Shown here one piece after another: positions 15,718 through 22,399 of a DNA stretch of 22,399 bases; positions within the stretch are counted from its first letter, which is position 1, and the number at the start of each line of letters is the position of its first letter. The DNA is taken from assembly GCA_964002385.1 (NCBI GenBank), contig CAXFFS010000014.1, positions 1 to 22,399 on the forward strand, written 5' to 3'. Position numbers and translations under genes: made by a program. The stretch is from AEGEAN-183 sp964002385 (GTDB lineage: Bacteria; Pseudomonadota; Gammaproteobacteria; Magnimaribacterales; Magnimaribacteraceae). A model generated the notes under the pieces. It worked only from the letters and a program-made list of their open reading frames with translations. It ran no database searches and was not told the DNA's origin.

Positions 15718-16445
15718 TGTCTTTCATCGTAATTATTCCTGCAAGATTTTCTTCAAGTAGATTACCAGGCAAACCCTTAATTGATATTGGAGGCAAGCCA
15801 ATGATTGAAAGAGTTTATGGGCTAGCAAAACAGAGTAAAGCTAAAGAGGTTTATGTAGCGACTGATCACCAAGAAATCCTTGATTGCTGTTCTTCATTTG
15901 GAGCTAAAGCTGTCATGACGAAACCCGAACATTTAACTGGTACAGATAGAGTTGCAGAGACAACAGAAATATTAAATCTCAACTCAGAAACAGTAATAGT
16001 AAATTTGCAGGGAGACGAACCTTTTCTAAACTTTAGTGATATAGATAATTTAGCTAAGTTTTTTATCAAGGAAAAGAGGTTTGATATTGGCACTCTTTTT
16101 TCTAATTTTACAGATAAACAAAACCTAAATGATCCTAACCTTGTGAAAATATGGGTGGATAAAGAAGGAGAAGTAAAAGGCTTTTCTAGAAGAAAAGATT
16201 TTATAGAAAGTAGTCAATTATTGAGAGCTCTTCATATCGGAGTTTATGCTTACAAAGTTAAATTTATCAGGAACTTTGTGAAATGGGATCAAAGTGAGTA
16301 TGAAAAGAAAGAAAAATTAGAGCAACTCAGAGCCCTTGATAAGGGTAAAAGAATTGGAGCTATTGAGTCTTTATCTAATGGGCATATAGGTATAGATACA
16401 GAAGAAGATTTAACTAAAGCTAGAACATTAATTCTAAATGATTGA
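15717..16445 (+). CDS. kdsB: 3-deoxy-manno-octulosonate cytidylyltransferase (CMP-Kdo synthetase)
   Basis: Activates Kdo with CTP to give CMP-Kdo, the donor used by WaaA to build the LPS inner core; cytoplasmic, 242 residues. The N-terminal nucleotide-binding loop SFIVIIPARFSSSRLPGKPL is diagnostic, followed by ATDHQEIL, LTGTDRVAE and VNLQGDEPF, the last carrying the metal-binding aspartate. I start at ATG 15717, whose A is the last base of the ycaR stop (TGATG). A GTG at 15714 is also in frame but would add one residue not seen in the family. It overlaps murB by eight bases. Confidence 0.95.
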   Translation: MSFIVIIPARFSSSRLPGKPLIDIGGKPMIERVYGLAKQSKAKEVYVATDHQEILDCCSSFGAKAVMTKPEHLTGTDRVAETTEILNLNSETVIVNLQGDEPFLNFSDIDNLAKFFIKEKRFDIGTLFSNFTDKQNLNDPNLVKIWVDKEGEVKGFSRRKDFIESSQLLRALHIGVYAYKVKFIRNFVKWDQSEYEKKEKLEQLRALDKGKRIGAIESLSNGHIGIDTEEDLTKARTLILND

Positions 16446-17445
16446 GATAAAACAAAATTATTCTTTAAAAGAACAAAACAGCTTTGCGTTTAATCATAAA
16501 GCTGAGTTTTTCTGTGAGGTGCGTTCTGTTGAAGAAAGTCACGAATTTGTAGATTACTGTTTAAATAAAAATATGCCTTTAAAGTTATTGGGGGAAGGCA
16601 CTAACATAGTTTTAACAAGAGATATTAAAGGAGGTGTATTAAAGGTTTCGATTCCTGGAAAAAATATTAATAATAATGAAGTTGATTTAGGAGCAGGGGA
16701 AAACTGGAATGAGACTGTTTTATGGTCGTTAGAGAATCAATTATTTGGCTTAGAAAACTTATCTTTAATTCCTGGAACTGTTGGAGCAGCTCCGGTACAG
16801 AATATAGGCGCTTATGGAGAAGAAATTAGCTCTAAATTAGTATCTCTTGAGGCTATCAATATAAAGACTAATGAACTTATTTCTATGACAAACAAAGAGT
16901 GTAAGTTTAGTTATAGAGAGAGTATTTTTAAGAAAAAAGATGATTTGATGATCACCTCAATCAAACTTAAATTATCTAAAGAACCTAAAGTAAATACTAG
17001 TTATAAGTCTTTAAAAAACTACCTTATAAAAGACGATATCAATCCTGATCATGCTACCCCTTATCAAGTTTGCAGAGCTGTTACATCTATAAGAAACCAA
17101 ATACTGCCTGATTTTAAGGTAGAACCTAATGTAGGAAGTTTTTTTAAGAATTTAATATTAGATGAGAAGGCTTTTAATAAATTAAAAAAGGAGAACATTG
17201 ATCTTCCTCATTTTAAAAACACTAAAGATTTGACTTATAAAGTTCCAGTAGCTTTTTTAATTGAGAAAGCAGGATGGAAAGGTAAAAAGCAAGGAAATGT
17301 TCGAGTTTCTGAAAAACATGCTTTAGTTTTAATTGCGGATAAAGGATCAAATAGCGAACAATTAATAAGGCTGTTTTCTGACATTGCAAAAGATATTTAT
17401 GAAAAGACACAAGTAGAACTAGAAGTTGAACCTAAAATTTTTTAA
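16438..17445 (+). CDS. murB: UDP-N-acetylenolpyruvoylglucosamine reductase
   Basis: FAD-dependent enzyme that reduces UDP-GlcNAc-enolpyruvate to UDP-MurNAc with NADPH, the second committed step of peptidoglycan synthesis. At 335 residues it is a type I MurB of the E. coli/Pseudomonas form. The FAD-binding LLGEGTNIV is at about 50-58, IPGTVGAAPVQNIGAYG at 111-127, active-site Arg160 in YRES, proton-donor Ser234 in GSFFKN, and the C-terminal glutamate in VEPKIF (Glu331). Pseudomonas also places murB downstream of kdsB. The start overlaps kdsB by eight bases. Confidence 0.95.
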   Translation: MIEIKQNYSLKEQNSFAFNHKAEFFCEVRSVEESHEFVDYCLNKNMPLKLLGEGTNIVLTRDIKGGVLKVSIPGKNINNNEVDLGAGENWNETVLWSLENQLFGLENLSLIPGTVGAAPVQNIGAYGEEISSKLVSLEAINIKTNELISMTNKECKFSYRESIFKKKDDLMITSIKLKLSKEPKVNTSYKSLKNYLIKDDINPDHATPYQVCRAVTSIRNQILPDFKVEPNVGSFFKNLILDEKAFNKLKKENIDLPHFKNTKDLTYKVPVAFLIEKAGWKGKKQGNVRVSEKHALVLIADKGSNSEQLIRLFSDIAKDIYEKTQVELEVEPKIF

Positions 17446-18062
17446 TGTCTATTTTTTTGACAATTGCCGTGCTTCATTTATTTGCCGTTGCAAGTCCCGG
17501 TCCTGATTTTATTTTAGTCAGCAGGCAATGCTTACGGTATGGAAGAAGAATAGCAATTTGGACTAGTTTAGGAATAGCTATAGGAATTCTATTTCATGTA
17601 GCTTTATCTCTTACTGGTTTAAGTATACTTCTGCAAAATCAACCAGATCTATTTTGGTACATTAAATTATTAGCTTCTTTATATATTGGATATTTAGGAA
17701 TAGTTTCTTTGGTTTCAAAAAGTTCAAACAAGTTAGTTGAAGATGCTACAGGCCAAGCTGGAAATCAGTTAAGGTCAGTAACTACAGGACTGCTAACAAA
17801 TGTTTTAAATCCAAAAGCTTTAATTTTTTTTATAACCGTCTTTGCGGTGGCTATAAACAAAGAAACAGGAATATTTGTTAAGAGTTTATTGGGTATCTAC
17901 ATGTCAGTAGCAACTTTCATTTGGTTTGCGCTTGTAAGTATTTTATTAACAAATAAAAAAGCAATTGAACGGTTTAAAAAGGCAATTCCATTGTTAGAAA
18001 AAGTTACTGGATTTTTCTTGTTATTAATTGCTATTCAAATATTATTTCAACAAACCTATTGA
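17445..18062 (+). CDS. LysE/RhtB-family amino-acid exporter
   Basis: Inner-membrane protein of 205 residues with about six hydrophobic segments. The family signature is at the N-terminus (VASPGPDFILVSRQCLRYGRR, residues 15-35), followed by GIAIGILFHVALSLTG and the conserved NPKALIFF near 121-128. Family members export amino acids such as threonine, homoserine lactone or lysine; the substrate here is unknown. It starts on the last base of the murB stop (TAATG), so it is translationally linked to the envelope operon though unrelated in function. Confidence 0.9.
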   Translation: MSIFLTIAVLHLFAVASPGPDFILVSRQCLRYGRRIAIWTSLGIAIGILFHVALSLTGLSILLQNQPDLFWYIKLLASLYIGYLGIVSLVSKSSNKLVEDATGQAGNQLRSVTTGLLTNVLNPKALIFFITVFAVAINKETGIFVKSLLGIYMSVATFIWFALVSILLTNKKAIERFKKAIPLLEKVTGFFLLLIAIQILFQQTY

Positions 18063-18646
18063 GATCTGAGACTTCATTGAATAAACCAAACCCAGCATCA
18101 ATCTTGAAAGTAATTTCAAATTACAAAGATAAAAAATTACCACCCGTACATTTATGGAATCCTCCACTCTGCGAGAATGTTGAGATGAAAATTGACAGGG
18201 AAGGTAGATGGTTTTTCATGAACTCTCCGATCGGTAGAGAAAGAATGGTAGAACTTTTTAGTAAGGTCTTAAGGTTAGATGAGGATGGTGAATATTATCT
18301 AGTTACTCCAGTGGAAAAAATTAGAATAGAAGTAGAAGAAAGACCTTTTCTTATTATTGATTACCAGCTAATAAAAAAAGATGAGAAACAAGTAATAAGC
18401 TTTGAAACAAATACCAAAGATATTTTCCTTTTAGATAAAGATCATCCAATTAATGTAAAAACTAATCCTAAGACAGGTGAGCCTAAACCCTATGTTTTAG
18501 TAAGATCAAACTTGGAAGGAATAATTTCTAGAAACATTTACTACAAACTAATTGAATTAGCTGAAACAAAGAAAGTAGAAGGGGAGCAAATTCTTGTTCT
18601 CAAAAGTGATAATCAAGATTTTGAAATAGGGCGCTTAGGACCATAA
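18059..18646 (+). CDS. DUF1285 family protein
   Basis: A 195-residue soluble protein with the DUF1285 core PPVHLWNPPLCENVEMKID (about 28-46), REGRWFFMNSPIGRERMVELF and YYLVTPVEKIRI, a family known mainly from proteobacteria with no defined biochemical role. The only starts that keep the whole domain are TTG 18059, overlapping the LysE-gene stop by four bases (TTGA), and TTG 18077. I use the first because of the overlap. It is the last gene of the plus-strand envelope operon, and a hairpin follows immediately. Confidence 0.88.
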   Translation: MRSETSLNKPNPASILKVISNYKDKKLPPVHLWNPPLCENVEMKIDREGRWFFMNSPIGRERMVELFSKVLRLDEDGEYYLVTPVEKIRIEVEERPFLIIDYQLIKKDEKQVISFETNTKDIFLLDKDHPINVKTNPKTGEPKPYVLVRSNLEGIISRNIYYKLIELAETKKVEGEQILVLKSDNQDFEIGRLGP

Positions 18647-18670
18647 AAAAACAGAGCCTAAGCTCTGTTT
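18644..18670 (-). terminator. Intrinsic terminator between convergent operons, best on the minus strand
   Basis: AAACAGAGC (18649-18657) and GCTCTGTTT (18662-18670) form a perfect nine-base-pair stem with a CTAA loop. Read on the minus strand the stem is followed by a run of seven Ts, so it should end the crotonase operon. On the plus strand, directly after the DUF1285 stop, only three Ts follow. Confidence 0.75.
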
Positions 18671-18689
18671 AGTTCGAGTTCGAAAGTGT

Positions 18690-18713
18690 CTAAACTTGAG
18701 TTTTTTAGTTTAG
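18690..18713. repeat. Small inverted repeat in the 3' region of the crotonase operon
   Basis: CTAAACT (18690-18696) and AGTTTAG (18707-18713) flank a ten-base loop containing six Ts. It could fold in RNA from either strand. Function unknown. Confidence 0.4.
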
Positions 18714-18734
18714 CTCCTTGATAAATTTCTCTTT

Positions 18735-18866
18735 TTATCTTGGTGGTCTAAAAGTTTTTTTGCTAGCTTTAACTTTTAGTGCTTTCGCCTTTCGTTCTCT
18801 AACTAATTTTTCTCTCCTTTCCTCGTCTCGAGTTGTTTCCAGGTCGGTTAAATTAGTCCAGTGATA
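18735..18866 (-). other. Start-less 43-codon open frame in the crotonase 3' region
   Basis: On the minus strand a frame runs from a TAA (18867-18869) to a TAA (18735-18737) with no ATG, GTG or TTG in it; the only unusual start candidate is CTG at 18840-18842. The reading is lysine/arginine/glutamate-rich (DEERREKLVRERKAKALKV, then KKTFRPPR at the end), which looks like a basic helical tail. It lies between the crotonase stop (18922) and the terminator at 18644-18670, so it would be transcribed. It could be a decayed or non-canonically started small gene, or simply purine-rich RNA with a chance open frame. I do not recognise a family. Confidence 0.25.
18748..18779. repeat. Nine-base inverted repeat around a GCTAGC palindrome
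   Basis: CTAAAAGTT (18748-18756) and AACTTTTAG (18771-18779) flank a 14-base loop that contains GCTAGC (18762-18767). It lies inside the start-less frame, which argues that this 3' region may act as structured RNA rather than protein code. Confidence 0.45.
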
Positions 18867-18921
18867 TTACTACGATAGAAAAAAATTACAACCCCTTTTT
18901 TTAATTTTTTTTAGCTGATTT

Positions 18922-19722
18922 TTACCTAAAATTTGGCTTACGTTTTTCTAGAAAAGCGCTAACTGCTTCTGCGTGTTCTTCTCTCTCCCAGCATTCTTGT
19001 AAAAGCTTAGTTTCTAACTCTTCTGCTCCCTTAATATCTGTAGTTACAGCATTTGTTGTTAATAATTTTTTTATCATTCTGAGCTGAGCATCTGGATTCT
19101 CTGACATTAGATTTGCTGTCTCAAAAGCCCTGTCTAATAAGTGATGGTCTTCAACAACGTATTCAGCTAGTCCGTACTGGTGGGCTTCCTTGCCAGAGTA
19201 CAGGCCACCGGAAAGCATCATTTCACTGGCCCTTCCCCAACCAACTTTGCTAACTAAAAAGTGAGTAGAAGCTAGTTCAGGAACAATGCCCATTTTTATA
19301 AAGACAAAACCGAATTTTGCAGTTTCAGCGGTAATGATCATATCGAATGGCAAGATCATGGTTACACCTATACCAACTGCAGGACCGTTAACAGCGGCAA
19401 TGATTGGTTTTGATTTTCTTACTAGGCTTAACCAGTCTACTCCGGCTGGCATTCCTCCTGAACCTCCTGCAGTGTCATTACCTGGATCTTCTCCATCAAG
19501 CCTAGTTTGGAATGTATCGTCTATATCTGCTCCAGCACAGAAACCTCTACCAGCACCAGTCATGATAATCGCACCCACTGATTTGTCTTGATTGGCTTTT
19601 TCAATTGCATCTGCTTGCTCCTCACACATCCTGGGAGTCCACGCATTAAGCTTATCTGGTCTATTTAGAGTTATTAATGCAACGCTGCCCTTAGTTTCAT
19701 AAATAATTTCTTCATAGTTCAT
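18922..19722 (-). CDS. Enoyl-CoA hydratase/isomerase (crotonase) family protein
   Basis: Crotonase-fold protein of 266 residues acting on an acyl-CoA. The oxyanion-hole segments are clear: GRGFCAGADID (59-68) and NGPAVGIGVT (112-121). The two catalytic glutamates of rat enoyl-CoA hydratase (Glu144 and Glu164) correspond to Thr121 and Phe141 here. A single glutamate occurs at Glu149 in MGIVPELAST, the pattern seen in many isomerase-like members, so a delta3-delta2-enoyl-CoA isomerase or another crotonase reaction is more likely than classical hydration. A glycine-rich insertion (AGGSGGMPAG, about 85-94) lies before the second motif. It is third in a minus-strand operon, four bases after the metallohydrolase. 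Confidence 0.92.
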   Translation of the reverse strand: MNYEEIIYETKGSVALITLNRPDKLNAWTPRMCEEQADAIEKANQDKSVGAIIMTGAGRGFCAGADIDDTFQTRLDGEDPGNDTAGGSGGMPAGVDWLSLVRKSKPIIAAVNGPAVGIGVTMILPFDMIITAETAKFGFVFIKMGIVPELASTHFLVSKVGWGRASEMMLSGGLYSGKEAHQYGLAEYVVEDHHLLDRAFETANLMSENPDAQLRMIKKLLTTNAVTTDIKGAEELETKLLQECWEREEHAEAVSAFLEKRKPNFR

Positions 19723-19726
19723 AAAA

Positions 19727-20401
19727 TCATCCCATAATTTGGCGCCATGTATCGATATCAGAAACTTTTAGATAGACGTTCTGTTCTTTAGTTTCAGCCA
19801 GAGTGGCGCACTCCTCTTCACTGTAATGGTGTCCGGGATAAAGAATAGTGTCGTCAGGCAAAGAACAAAGATGTTGTAAGCTATGGTACATCTGTTCAGA
19901 GTCAGACCCTGGTAGATCAACTCTTCCACACCCATTTATAAATAAAGTATCTCCTGATACTAGATTCTTATTCACACTAAAGCATTGAGAGCCCGGGGTG
20001 TGCCCAGGAGTATGCAGAAACTCTATATCATTCTCACCAATTTGAAGGTGATCTCCAGAATCTACTATATGTAAGTCAGAATCAGAAACCCCTGTAACTT
20101 TCTTAACTCCCTCAGCTTCATGTTTGTTGACATAAATTTTTACTGGCTCTATAGCCATGATTTCTGCTATCCCTGGAATTGATTGGCCCATCATTCCTCC
20201 GCCTATATGATCAGGGTGGTAATGGGTTACCAGAATAGAAGAAAGTTTTAAGTCCTCTTGTTGGAGGTGTTGTAACAAACGATCTATTTCCCAAGCCGGG
20301 TCAATTAAGGCCACTTCTCTGGTACTTTTAGAACCAATGATGTAAACAAAATTTTCCATAGGTCCTAGTTTTAATTGTTCTAAGTAAAGATCTTCAGACA
20401 T
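19727..20401 (-). CDS. Metallo-beta-lactamase-fold hydrolase, glyoxalase II-like
   Basis: A 224-residue cytoplasmic MBL-fold hydrolase. The di-metal motif HYHPDH gives His60, His62, Asp64 and His65, with further ligands His134 (HTPGHTPGSQ), Asp151 (SGDTLF) and His191 (LYPGHHY). GCGRVDLPGSD after the aspartate is the stretch common to hydroxyacylglutathione hydrolase-like (GloB/YcbL) and persulfide-dioxygenase proteins. The length is between YcbL (~215) and GloB (~250), and I cannot decide which thioester or persulfide is used. It lies between a small membrane protein (7-base gap) and a crotonase (4-base gap). Confidence 0.9.
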   Translation of the reverse strand: MSEDLYLEQLKLGPMENFVYIIGSKSTREVALIDPAWEIDRLLQHLQQEDLKLSSILVTHYHPDHIGGGMMGQSIPGIAEIMAIEPVKIYVNKHEAEGVKKVTGVSDSDLHIVDSGDHLQIGENDIEFLHTPGHTPGSQCFSVNKNLVSGDTLFINGCGRVDLPGSDSEQMYHSLQHLCSLPDDTILYPGHHYSEEECATLAETKEQNVYLKVSDIDTWRQIMG

Positions 20402-20408
20402 ATAAATT

Positions 20409-20909
20409 TTAAATAAATTTAGGATTATTTCTTTTAATTATTAAATGTCTGCTCAAAAAGAAAACGAGTGAGAATAACACCGTAGAAACCAAACTATTAC
20501 CATAAAAAGGTAGAGCTAAAACGTAACACTCTATAAGACCATTTAAATCTTTTGTATAAGTTGCAGCCGTTAACCAGACACCAAAATTAGAAACGATATA
20601 GAAAATTGTGGGTGACGCTAAACTCAGACCCAAAAGTGTTTTTAGGTTAAGTTTGGAGATATTAAAGACCGTTAAGCCAATAATTAAAAAAGCTCCGTAA
20701 GTCCATAACATTAAGCTATGAAAACCGATGATTAAATCAGAAATAAAAAGGCACAAGATAGGTAGGCCAATGATTAAAGTCCTTTCTTTCAACATAAAAG
20801 GAAGAAAAATAGCACCTGCAATTAACGGAGTAAAATTAGGCGGATGAGGAATCAGCCTGCTTAACACTAGTAAGACTATAAAGAATAAGAGACTCTTTAA
20901 AAGGTTCAT
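20409..20909 (-). CDS. Small integral membrane protein, DUF6580-like
   Basis: Hydrophobic protein with about five membrane segments and a short basic C-terminus (IIKRNNPKF). The SRLIPHPPNFTPLIAGAIF motif near residue 16 is typical of the DUF6580/putative transport family that resembles ECF-transporter substrate components; I assign it from this motif only. I use ATG 20907-20909 (166 residues), because the longer frame to 20981 adds a non-family N-terminus and would run 31 bases into the divergent hydrolase gene. It is the first gene of the operon with the metallohydrolase and crotonase. Confidence 0.75.
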   Translation of the reverse strand: MNLLKSLLFFIVLLVLSRLIPHPPNFTPLIAGAIFLPFMLKERTLIIGLPILCLFISDLIIGFHSLMLWTYGAFLIIGLTVFNISKLNLKTLLGLSLASPTIFYIVSNFGVWLTAATYTKDLNGLIECYVLALPFYGNSLVSTVLFSLVFFLSRHLIIKRNNPKFI

Positions 20910-20950
20910 GGTTAAATTAACAAGGTTTAATATCGTATTTATCTCATGAT

Positions 20951-21919
20951 ATGTCGCTGCCAACAAGTTTACAAGAAGCACCTCTAACTGAAATAGAAAA
21001 CTTTACTGCCCCTAAAGGAGGTAAGGCTTTTTTCTTTACCACTTCAGATCAAGTAAGAATTCGTGTGGCTATATGGAACACTGAATCAACAGTAGGAACA
21101 ATCATACTGCAATCTGGAAGAACTGAATTTATAGAAAAATACTTCGAAGTTATCCAAGAATTTATTGATAGAGGTTTTTGTATAGCTATGTTTGATTGGA
21201 GAGGACAGGGTCTTTCAGATCGATTAATCGATAATCCTTATTTGGGCCACATAGAAGATTTCTCTTTGTACGATAAGGAGTTTGAAGAGATTCTTGATAG
21301 TGTTTATCTCCCTTCTTGCCCAAGGCCTTGGGTGGGTATGGGCCACTCAATGGGAGGATGTTTGATTGCTTCTAAAGCAGAAGCTGGACCTAAGATTTTT
21401 AATTTAATTATCTTATGTGCTCCCATGCTCTCATTAAAACTTCCTAAGCCTGTAGAAGTTTTAGGTTTAATGGTGGGTGTGATGTCTAAGCTGGGATTTA
21501 GAAGCTCAGCGTTTCCTCAACCGGAATGGAGAAAAAGAAAAGGTTGGCATGAAATACCGTTTGAAGAAAATGTGGTCACTTCAGATGAATTTAGATTCAA
21601 AAGAGGCGGAGATCTGGTCAGAGCCAACGAAAATCTTGCACTCGGCGGAATAACTGTGGCATGGGCTCACGAATCAATTAAAAGAGTAAGAAGATTTAAC
21701 AAATCCGATTGGGGAAAGGACATTGATTGCCCAACGCTTCTTTTAAGTGCAACGCAGGATAAATTAGTTGACCCAAAAAGAAATGAGCTTATTTGTAAAG
21801 CTATTCCACATATAACCATAGCCCAGATAGAAGGGAATCATGAACTACTAATGGAAAGGGATTCAATTAGATCTGTAACCTGGAACCATATTGATAAGTT
21901 TCTGGATAAATATTTATAG
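20951..21919 (+). CDS. Alpha/beta hydrolase, lysophospholipase/monoacylglycerol-lipase-like
   Basis: Serine hydrolase of 322 residues of the PldB/monoglyceride-lipase (Hydrolase_4) group. The catalytic triad is readable: Ser133 in GHSMGG, Asp270 in SATQDKLVDP and His297 in GNHELL. FDWRGQGLSDR (81-91) is the family's oxyanion-side motif, and IILQSGRTEFIEKY resembles the PldB N-terminus. No lipoprotein or Sec signal is evident, so action on membrane lysolipids from the cytoplasmic side or on small esters is likely. Divergent from the DUF6580-like gene by 41 bases; its end overlaps the gltX stop by six bases, tail to tail. Confidence 0.9.
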   Translation: MSLPTSLQEAPLTEIENFTAPKGGKAFFFTTSDQVRIRVAIWNTESTVGTIILQSGRTEFIEKYFEVIQEFIDRGFCIAMFDWRGQGLSDRLIDNPYLGHIEDFSLYDKEFEEILDSVYLPSCPRPWVGMGHSMGGCLIASKAEAGPKIFNLIILCAPMLSLKLPKPVEVLGLMVGVMSKLGFRSSAFPQPEWRKRKGWHEIPFEENVVTSDEFRFKRGGDLVRANENLALGGITVAWAHESIKRVRRFNKSDWGKDIDCPTLLLSATQDKLVDPKRNELICKAIPHITIAQIEGNHELLMERDSIRSVTWNHIDKFLDKYL

Positions 21920-22399
21920 AAATTTATCTAGAACATCTCTCAATCTCTTTATAACCTTATCTTGGCCAAGAACCTCTGAGGTTTTATCCACTGAAGGTGA
22001 ATTCATTCGCCCAGTTATGGCTAATCTTAAAGGCTTACCCACATCAGCCATTCCAACATCAAGTATTTTCATAGTCCTATTTATAGCTTCATGAATGTTT
22101 TCAGAAGTCCATGTATCAGTGGCTTGAAACTCTTGAGAAAGTTTCTCTAAAATACCAATAGCTTTGTCGTTAAAGATTTTACTGAGTGTGTCTGGGTCTA
22201 TTTCTTCTAGGTCTTCATAGAAATATTTTGCCTCTAGTTCAAAATCACTGAGCAGGGAACATCTTTCTCTAATTAAATTAATAACCTGAGTTGAATAGTC
22301 ATCTTCCTGAAAATATTTTGAGTGTGGAATTAATCTTGAAATTAGTTCTCTCTCATTCAAGTTAGATAAGTATTCTTTGTTAAACCAATAAAGCTTTTT
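21914..22399 (-). CDS. gltX: Glutamate--tRNA ligase, C-terminal part (5' end outside window)
   Basis: C-terminal 161 residues of glutamyl-tRNA synthetase; the frame is open to the right edge. KLYWFNKEYLSNLN at the edge is the conserved KL.W.N..Y segment after the catalytic domain. The following all-helical stretch to WTSENIHEAI and GKPLRLAITGRMNSPSV is the anticodon-binding domain of discriminating or non-discriminating GluRS. The TTG at 22358-22360 is an internal leucine codon and not a start. It converges with the alpha/beta hydrolase gene, overlapping by six bases with no visible terminator between. Confidence 0.94.
   Translation of the reverse strand, partial: KKLYWFNKEYLSNLNERELISRLIPHSKYFQEDDYSTQVINLIRERCSLLSDFELEAKYFYEDLEEIDPDTLSKIFNDKAIGILEKLSQEFQATDTWTSENIHEAINRTMKILDVGMADVGKPLRLAITGRMNSPSVDKTSEVLGQDKVIKRLRDVLDKFL

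Noticed and set aside
20910..20981. Longer N-terminus for the DUF6580-like protein (start at 20981)
   Set aside because: It would overlap the divergent hydrolase gene, and the added residues do not look like the family. The ATG at 20909 places a hydrophobic helix at the N-terminus.
20951..21919. Alpha/beta hydrolase as the missing S-formylglutathione hydrolase
   Set aside because: Its motifs (FDWRGQGLS, GHSMGG) are those of PldB/monoglyceride lipases, not the FrmB/esterase D family, and it is 19 kb from frmA.
22358..22360. TTG as the start of a 148-residue gene
   Set aside because: Conserved GltX sequence continues upstream to the window edge, so this is an internal leucine codon.

Overview
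The window reads as ordinary chromosome of an AT-rich, Gram-negative gammaproteobacterium. The reasons are a lipopolysaccharide/Kdo/lipid A gene set in the order known from Pseudomonas and Escherichia (lol genes, msbA, lpxK, ycaR, kdsB, murB), a heptosyltransferase I gene, a DUF1285 gene, and tight packing with 1-8 base overlaps. The small, low-GC, streamlined style would fit a marine planktonic lineage such as SAR86, but that placement is inference. I see no insertion sequence, phage gene, CRISPR array, integrase or plasmid function.

Layout. (1) 1-2032, plus strand: the end of an NAD-dependent formate dehydrogenase, then glutathione-dependent formaldehyde dehydrogenase, then a small helical, possibly ferritin-like protein. 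The first two are steps one and three of formaldehyde oxidation to CO2; the middle enzyme, S-formylglutathione hydrolase, is not next to them. (2) 2144-2235: tRNA-Ser(UGA), whose 3' end overlaps the end of a convergent minus-strand operon (4475 to 2223) encoding a FrnE-type DsbA protein, a 2-oxoglutarate/Fe(II) oxygenase and heptosyltransferase I (waaC). (3) 4524-7076: a LOG-family nucleotide phosphoribohydrolase, a gene-free 330-base stretch that looks like a structured RNA ending in a strong terminator, thpR on the minus strand, and trpS. (4) 7130-10772: an MFS exporter, a 2,4-dienoyl-CoA-reductase-like SDR and a coniferyl-aldehyde-type aldehyde dehydrogenase. (5) 10802-18646, plus strand: the envelope operon lolC/F, lolD, a fused msbA-lpxK, ycaR, kdsB, murB, a LysE-type exporter and DUF1285. 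It combines lipoprotein release, lipid A 4'-phosphorylation and flipping, CMP-Kdo synthesis and a peptidoglycan precursor step. (6) 18647-20909, minus strand: an operon of a DUF6580-like membrane protein, a glyoxalase-II-like metallohydrolase and a crotonase, with a 275-base 3' region holding hairpins and a start-less 43-codon frame. (7) 20951-22399: an alpha/beta hydrolase converging on the C-terminal part of gltX, which runs off the right edge.

The most interesting observations are the single 943-residue MsbA-LpxK fusion, which would join the kinase that finishes lipid A phosphorylation to the flippase that exports lipid A; the candidate RNA at about 5251-5437, which has two copies of a 7-mer competing for one complement; a lone LolC/E-type permease; and an SDR whose expected catalytic tyrosine position is tryptophan. 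I found no clear wholly new multi-gene system.
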